This document shows positions 14,941 through 18,529 of a stretch of 18,529 bases of DNA, one piece after another; position 1 is the stretch's first letter, and every line of letters begins with the position of its first letter. Below the pieces are notes generated by a model. That model was not told the origin of the DNA. It saw only the letters and a program-made list of their open reading frames with translations, and did no database searches. The stretch comes from an uncultured Blautia sp. (GTDB lineage Bacteria; Bacillota; Clostridia; Lachnospirales; Lachnospiraceae): positions 1 through 18,529 of the forward strand of contig USDN01000057.1 of NCBI GenBank assembly GCA_900553515.1, in the 5' to 3' direction. The translations under genes were made by a program, and so were the position numbers.

Positions 14941-15040
14941 ATACAGAGGAAATACTCAGGAGTATACCTGTATGTGCAGAAATACGCACGAGAAGCAGGA
15001 AATGCTCAGGAGCATACCTGTATGTGCAGAAACACGCACA
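14941..15040 (+). repeat. Two tandem 50-bp units with covarying hairpins
   Basis: Unit 1 (14941-14990) and unit 2 (14991-15040) match at 42 of 50 positions, or 40 of 43 over unit positions 7-49. Each contains hairpin A (ATACT-CAGG-AGTAT in unit 1, ATGCT-CAGG-AGCAT in unit 2) and hairpin B (TGTGC, 8-base loop, GCACG or GCACA). The A-T to G-C pair change in hairpin A is compensatory. The last-position change turns a U-G into a U-A pair in hairpin B, and the remaining change is in a loop. A truncated third start (AGGAGGAAATG) overlaps the ribosome binding site of the next gene. The element may be a structured RNA leader or a pair of protein binding sites; I recognise no known family. Confidence 0.85.
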
Positions 15041-15056
15041 AAAGGAGGAAATGAAT

Positions 15057-15821
15057 ATGGCAGTATATGAGATTACATTCAGTCCCACAGGAGGTACGGA
15101 TAAAGTTACAGATATCCTGATGGAAGGCTGGCAGGAGGAAAAAAAGGAAATCAGTATTCTTTCTGCAGAAGACAATTACGCTGATTATAAATTTCAGAAA
15201 GAGGATATTTGTTTTATCTCTATGCCTTCTTTTGGAGGAAGGATTCCACAGATCGCCGCAGAGCGTCTGGGTCAGATGAAGGGAAATGGGGCAAGGGCAG
15301 TTCTGGTATGCGTATATGGAAACCGCGCTTATGAGGATACGCTTATAGAATTAAAGGATAAGGCAGAGGAAGCTGGTTTTGTCACTTATGGAGCCGTGGC
15401 AGCAGTGGCAGAGCATTCGATTATGAGGAAATTTGCAGCAGGAAGACCGGATGAAAAGGACACGGCAGAGCTTCAGGAATTTGGACGAAAGCTCCGGGAA
15501 AAGCTGGAACAGGGGACAGACTGCGGAGAAGTACAGGTTCCCGGAAATCATCCTTATAAAAAACTTGGAACAATCCCATTTATCCCAAAACCCGGAAGGG
15601 GATGTAATTCCTGTGGATACTGTGCTCGGTTTTGCCCGGTGGGAGCCATTGATCCCAAAGATGTGAAGAAAGTAGATGAAAAGAAATGTATTTCCTGTAT
15701 GCGCTGTATCTCTGTCTGTCCGAAAAATGTACGCAAATTAAATAAAGTAGTACTTCTGGCAGCTGAAACAAAAATGGCAAAGCTTTTTGAGGAAAGAAAA
15801 GAAAATGAACTGTTTTTGTAA
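15057..15821 (+). CDS. EFR1-like flavodoxin/2[4Fe-4S] ferredoxin fusion protein
   Basis: A 254-residue cytoplasmic electron carrier. Residues 1-150 form a flavodoxin-like domain with an FMN phosphate loop SPTGGT (9-14) and a second flavin-loop segment VYGNRAYEDTLIEL (86-99). Residues 180-225 are a bacterial two-cluster ferredoxin. C183, C186, C189 and C193 followed by P form one CxxCxxCxxxCP, and C211, C214, C217 and C221 followed by P form the other. This order is that of EFR1-family proteins, common in anaerobic Firmicutes, likely passing electrons between FMN and two [4Fe-4S] clusters; the partner enzyme is unknown. In-frame ATGs also lie at 15024 and 15051. AGGAGG (15043-15048) lies 8 bases before the ATG at 15057, so I start there. 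The TraX-like gene starts 30 bases downstream. Confidence 0.9.
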   Translation: MAVYEITFSPTGGTDKVTDILMEGWQEEKKEISILSAEDNYADYKFQKEDICFISMPSFGGRIPQIAAERLGQMKGNGARAVLVCVYGNRAYEDTLIELKDKAEEAGFVTYGAVAAVAEHSIMRKFAAGRPDEKDTAELQEFGRKLREKLEQGTDCGEVQVPGNHPYKKLGTIPFIPKPGRGCNSCGYCARFCPVGAIDPKDVKKVDEKKCISCMRCISVCPKNVRKLNKVVLLAAETKMAKLFEERKENELFL

Positions 15822-15851
15822 GGGGCGTTCCGGGATGAGGAGAATGAAAAG

Positions 15852-16583
15852 ATGGCAGAAAGAAAAATGAATCGGGATACCATAAAATATATTGCCATGG
15901 CAACGATGCTTTTGAACCATATTTCCATGGTCTTCATGAAACCAGGCACCTTTTGGGCAGAGCTATTCCTGGATGCCGGCTATTTTACTGCTCCGGTTAT
16001 GTGCTATTTTCTGGTGGAAGGCTATGGATATACCAGATCTGTAAAGAAATACGGAGAAAGACTGCTTCTTTTTGCACTGATTTCTCAGATCCCATTTTGT
16101 CTGGCTTTTACCTCAGAGGGAATCCTTGATTTTGTGGGAATGAACATGCTCTTTACTTTGTTTCTGTGTCTTCTGATCATAAAGGTAATGAAAGAAATGA
16201 CAGATCCTGTAATCAGGACTCTGTGCATTGCAGGGCTGGTCTTTATATCCATGTTCAGTGACTGGGCGATCCTTGCGCCGGTATTTACCATTCTTTTTGT
16301 CCGCGCGGGAAATTCGGAAGATGCAAAGAAAAAAGCGTTTGTTACAGGAACTTTGATTTTTGGAGGCTTTAATTTTCTGGGCGGAATGGGAAGATTTTCT
16401 CTTATGACAGATGTGGTCTATATGCTGGGAAGCATGGTGGGACCCGCTTTTGCAGGAATCTGCACTCTCTTTTTCTATAATGGAAAAAGATCGGAGAAAA
16501 ACCGAAAATTTTCCAAATGGTTTTTCTACTGGTTTTATCCCGTGCATCTGACAATTTTGGGACTGATTCGTATTTTTGCATAA
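15852..16583 (+). CDS. TraX-family membrane protein
   Basis: A 243-residue polytopic protein with about 7-8 hydrophobic helices. The N-terminal IKYIAMATMLLNHISMVF and the C-terminal FYWFYPVHLTILGLIRI match the two ends typical of the TraX family (D/N-H in TM1, FYP-HL in the last helix). TraX of the F plasmid N-acetylates pilin, and the family is related to membrane acyltransferases. Chromosomal Firmicute copies have no pilin nearby and no known substrate. Central motifs include FLVEGYGYTRSVKKYGERLL. GAGGAGA lies 8 bases before the ATG, and the gene follows the EFR1-like gene by 30 bases, so it is probably in the same operon. No terminator is visible before the next promoter. No other conjugation gene is present. 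Confidence 0.85.
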   Translation: MAERKMNRDTIKYIAMATMLLNHISMVFMKPGTFWAELFLDAGYFTAPVMCYFLVEGYGYTRSVKKYGERLLLFALISQIPFCLAFTSEGILDFVGMNMLFTLFLCLLIIKVMKEMTDPVIRTLCIAGLVFISMFSDWAILAPVFTILFVRAGNSEDAKKKAFVTGTLIFGGFNFLGGMGRFSLMTDVVYMLGSMVGPAFAGICTLFFYNGKRSEKNRKFSKWFFYWFYPVHLTILGLIRIFA

Positions 16584-16590
16584 AAAGGTC

Positions 16591-16621
16591 TTGACTTTGA
16601 CGCTGCGTCAACTGCTATGAT
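16591..16621 (+). promoter_or_regulatory. MerR-type promoter/operator with 19-bp spacer
   Basis: TTGACT (16591-16596) and TATGAT (16616-16621) are 19 bases apart. A perfect 7-1-7 palindrome TTGACGCTGCGTCAA fills most of the spacer (16597-16611). An over-long spacer holding the dyad is the classic layout of MerR-activated promoters. It directly precedes the MerR-family gene, so autoregulation is likely. Two small leader hairpins follow (16628-16644 and GCCT-GAAA-AGGC at 16654-16665). Confidence 0.85.
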
Positions 16622-16680
16622 CTTAATAAGGAAGGGAGATCCTTAGAATATTCGCCTGAAAAGGCAGACAGGAGTAAAAG

Positions 16681-17439
16681 ATGGAATATTCGATCCAGGA
16701 GTTATCAAAGCTGTCCGGGGTGACCACCCGCACTCTGAGATGGTACGATCAGATTGGTCTGCTGAAGCCTTCCAGAGTAGCGGAAAGCGGATACCGTTAT
16801 TATGGAAGTCGGGAGGTAGACCGTCTGCAGGACATTCTCTATTATCGGGCGCTGGGGGTGGAGCTTGCCCGGATCAGGGAATGCCTGGACAATCCCTCCT
16901 TTGACCGTCTGGCTGCGCTGAAAGGCCACCTGACCGCTCTGGAGGCAGAAAGGCAGAAGCTGGAAGGTCTGATCCACTCACTGAAGATTACGATCAGAGC
17001 AGAAGAAAGGAATGAGATCATGAACGACCAGGAAAAATTTGAAGCGTTTAAGAAACATGCGGTAGAGGAGCATGAAAAATATTATGGAAAAGAGTCCCGG
17101 GAAAAATATGGCGACGCCCAGGTGGATAAGATGCAGGAAACGGTGATGAACCTCACAAAGGAACAGTATCAGGAATGGACGGAGCTGGGACAGAGGATCC
17201 AGGGACTGCTGGAAACAGCTGTGACCAGTCAGGCAGATCCAGAAGAGGAGATCGGAAGGGAAGTCACAGCGCTTCACAAAAGATGGCTTACCCTGACCGG
17301 AAACAGCTACGATGCCGGGAAACATAAAGGGATCGCTGAGCTGTATGTAGCAGACGAACGTTTCACAGAATACTATGACAGAAGCGTATCCGGATGCGCA
17401 CAGTTTCTGCGGGATGCAATTGTGTGCTGGGCAAAGTAA
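16681..17439 (+). CDS. MerR-family regulator with TipAS drug-sensing domain
   Basis: A 252-residue regulator. Residues 1-70 are a MerR winged helix-turn-helix (YSIQELSKLSGVTTRTLRWY, then GYRYYGSREVDRLQDI). Residues 75-112 form a dimerising coiled coil. Residues 118-252 are a TipAS-type ligand domain, including the AELYVADERFTEYYD block. TipA-class proteins sense thiopeptides or other hydrophobic drugs and activate promoters with long spacers, exactly as found upstream. Length matches TipAL (about 253 residues). From memory, TipAL captures thiopeptides through a Cys shortly before the AEMYVAD block; here the corresponding stretch (GNSYDAGKHKG) has no Cys, so covalent capture is doubtful. AGGAG lies 6 bases before the ATG. 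An in-frame internal start at 17020 could give a free sensor domain. No target efflux gene is adjacent; the MATE gene is 8 kb away. Confidence 0.92.
   Translation: MEYSIQELSKLSGVTTRTLRWYDQIGLLKPSRVAESGYRYYGSREVDRLQDILYYRALGVELARIRECLDNPSFDRLAALKGHLTALEAERQKLEGLIHSLKITIRAEERNEIMNDQEKFEAFKKHAVEEHEKYYGKESREKYGDAQVDKMQETVMNLTKEQYQEWTELGQRIQGLLETAVTSQADPEEEIGREVTALHKRWLTLTGNSYDAGKHKGIAELYVADERFTEYYDRSVSGCAQFLRDAIVCWAK
17006..17022 (+). promoter_or_regulatory. Possible internal ribosome binding site and start for a TipAS-like short form
   Basis: AAAGGA (17006-17011) lies 8 bases before an in-frame ATG at 17020 (Met114 of the MerR protein). Starting there would give a 139-residue protein consisting only of the ligand domain, close to the 144-residue TipAS of Streptomyces lividans, which arises the same way. 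The signal is suggestive, not proof. Confidence 0.4.
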
Positions 17440-17453
17440 ATAGGATTCAGATT

Positions 17454-17486
17454 TGAAGAGGGCGGTCTCGCAGGCCGCCCTCTTCA
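17454..17486 (+). terminator. GC-rich hairpin between convergent genes
   Basis: A 12-bp perfect stem (TGAAGAGGGCGG at 17454-17465 with 17475-17486) and a 9-base loop lie 15 bases after the MerR stop and 10 bases from the epimerase stop. Neither side has a good T-run, so termination is likely but not certain. Confidence 0.6.
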
Positions 17487-17496
17487 TTATGGGTGC

Positions 17497-18375
17497 CTAT
17501 TTGATGGAAATTGTATAAGTACGGAAAAATTCTTCTCCCACTGAAACCTGATTGATTCCTGGTTTCTGTGACAGTTCCTCTGAAAAACCAGAGTTATCGC
17601 AGCGTCCCATCCAGGGTTCCAGACAGACAAAAGGCGCTCCGGGAGCTCTCCAGATACCAAAATTGGAAAAATCTTTGCAGGTCACTTCCACATAAGGGGT
17701 ACCGTCAGGGAAGGAAATTCCTGCTTTTTCAACCTGTCCGTTATCAAAGATCAGGGTATCATTGTCAAAAAGATCCGGACTGATATGGCATACTCCATTT
17801 TTCAGAAAGAGCTTGTCTGTTTTTTCCGGGATCACAGTTCCGGTGGAAAGATCAAGCACACTTAAAGTCAGTTCTTCCTGACCGTCAAAGGTAAGAAAAT
17901 ACTCCTCCTGTGCAGTATCTGGAAGAACCGGCACGCGGAATGCAGGATGACCTCCGATAGTGAAATAAATGGATTCACTGTCCAGATTTTCTACTTTCCA
18001 GGAAACCCTGAGATCGCGCCCGCAAAGCTCATGGGTAATGGAGAGACGGAAAAGGAAAGGATAGACCTCTCTGGTTTTTTCGGAAGCTTCCAGTACATGG
18101 GTGATTTTTGTATCGGAACTTTCTGTACACAGAAATTCTGTGTCGCGGGCAAATCCGTGTTGTCCTACGGAATAGGATTTGCCGTTGATCAGATACCGGT
18201 TTGCATAACAGCGTCCTACATTTGGAAAAAGAATGGGCGCGTGGCGATTCCAGTAAGCTGGATCTGCATCCCAGAGAACCTGACGGTCATTTGTTTTGTC
18301 ATAAATCTCAGATAATTCTGCGCCCAGATCGTTGATCCGGATGCGGAGTTCCTTATTTTCTAATGTGTGGATCAT
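17497..18375 (-). CDS. Aldose 1-epimerase family protein (LacX-like)
   Basis: A 292-residue cytoplasmic protein of the galactose mutarotase fold, interconverting alpha and beta anomers of aldoses. Probable active-site residues are H73 (GQHGFARDTEF), H143 (TIGGHPAF) and E253 (CLEPWMGRCD). An asparagine-rich sugar-site motif FPNVGRCYANRYLINGK runs 50-66. The short W-GR-D form after the catalytic Glu is typical of the LacX-like branch, whose sugar substrate is often unknown. GGGAGG lies 6 bases before the ATG on the minus strand. It is a single-gene unit, convergent with the MerR gene and divergent from a gene beyond the right edge. Confidence 0.93.
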   Translation of the reverse strand: MIHTLENKELRIRINDLGAELSEIYDKTNDRQVLWDADPAYWNRHAPILFPNVGRCYANRYLINGKSYSVGQHGFARDTEFLCTESSDTKITHVLEASEKTREVYPFLFRLSITHELCGRDLRVSWKVENLDSESIYFTIGGHPAFRVPVLPDTAQEEYFLTFDGQEELTLSVLDLSTGTVIPEKTDKLFLKNGVCHISPDLFDNDTLIFDNGQVEKAGISFPDGTPYVEVTCKDFSNFGIWRAPGAPFVCLEPWMGRCDNSGFSEELSQKPGINQVSVGEEFFRTYTISIK

Positions 18376-18406
18376 AAAAAACCTCCCGTATAAATTTACT
18401 ACATAC

Positions 18407-18415
18407 AGTATAACA
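18407..18415 (-). promoter_or_regulatory. Extended -10 promoter of the epimerase gene (candidate)
   Basis: On the minus strand TG-T-TATACT (18415-18407) forms an extended -10 box. The -35 region (TCGTTA 17 bases upstream) is poor. The leader to the start codon would be about 25 bases. Confidence 0.4.
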
Positions 18416-18453
18416 GAATCTTATAGAAATAACGATATGAAATAAAGTTTTTC

Positions 18454-18483
18454 TTTACATTACATAATATGTAATGATATAAT
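18454..18483 (+). promoter_or_regulatory. Outward promoter with a 19-bp palindromic operator
   Basis: TTTACA (18454-18459) and TATAAT (18478-18483) are 18 bases apart and read out of the window. A perfect palindrome CATTACATAATATGTAATG (18458-18476, centre 18467) fills the spacer, a typical position for a repressor site. The controlled gene is not in the window, and the last 46 bases show no start codon with a ribosome binding site. Confidence 0.65.
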
Positions 18484-18529
18484 TCTTTAGTGAAGTATCA
18501 TATTTTGAGCAGACAAAAAGAGCAGTTCT

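Noticed and set aside
14941..15040. CRISPR-like repeat
   Set aside because: There are only two directly abutting units with no spacers and no cas genes.
14938..15070. Small leader ORFs across the 50-bp repeats (14938-15054, 38 aa; 15002-15070, 22 aa)
   Set aside because: The repeat period is not a multiple of three, so the units read in different frames. Ribosome binding sites are weak or too close, and the substitutions fit structure better than coding. Translational coupling to the EFR1-like gene is not excluded.
15852..16583. Evidence of a conjugative element from the TraX-like gene
   Set aside because: No relaxase, pilin, coupling protein, integrase or attachment repeat is present. TraX-like genes are common on Firmicute chromosomes.

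Overview
The window looks like chromosomal DNA of a gut Lachnospiraceae (Blautia/Dorea/Ruminococcus-type Firmicute). The reasons are moderate G+C, strong AGGAGG ribosome binding sites, TTGACA/TATAAT promoters, T-box and glycine riboswitch leaders, a GGGtGRT-family protein, an EFR1-type flavodoxin-ferredoxin and a small TraX-like membrane protein. I see no tRNA, rRNA, insertion sequence, phage gene or CRISPR array. The assignment to a family is inference from gene content only.

Layout. (1) 1-1641: the 3' end of a NifU-like scaffold gene and a complete GGGtGRT-protein gene, closed by a bidirectional terminator. (2) 1705-7384: a TetR regulator divergent from a two-gene operon encoding an MMPL/RND-type transporter and a large exported protein of xxxLxxG heptad repeats. 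Three copies of a TGAC-N5-GTCA dyad cover the operon promoter. (3) 7367-8795: a MATE-family exporter on the minus strand. (4) 8827-12109: two secondary transporters, each behind its own regulatory RNA. A T-box leader, whose specifier I read as AUC (Ile), precedes a BASS-family carrier. A tandem glycine riboswitch precedes an alanine/glycine:cation symporter (AGCS). (5) 12170-13873: an AlkD-like DNA glycosylase and a SpoU/TrmH RNA methyltransferase in one short operon, convergent with purC (minus). (6) 14892-16583: an EFR1-like flavodoxin/2[4Fe-4S] protein and a TraX-family membrane protein. Their leader carries two tandem 50-bp units whose differences all preserve predicted hairpins. (7) 16591-18375: a MerR regulator with a TipAS-type drug-sensing domain, its own 19-bp-spacer MerR promoter and a possible internal start for a free sensor domain; then a convergent LacX-like aldose 1-epimerase. 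(8) The right edge holds an outward-facing promoter with a perfect 19-bp palindrome in its spacer; its gene lies beyond the window.

How it fits together. Most units are short, separately regulated housekeeping or accessory operons. Each transporter or regulator group has a local control element visible in the DNA: TetR dyads, T-box, glycine riboswitch, MerR dyad. The parts most worth following up are the covarying tandem repeat leader of the EFR1 gene, the Ile-type T-box on a BASS transporter, the MMPL plus secreted coiled-rod pair under a triple TetR-type operator, and the TipA-like internal start. All functions are deduced from sequence and remembered family features; nothing was searched or computed with tools.
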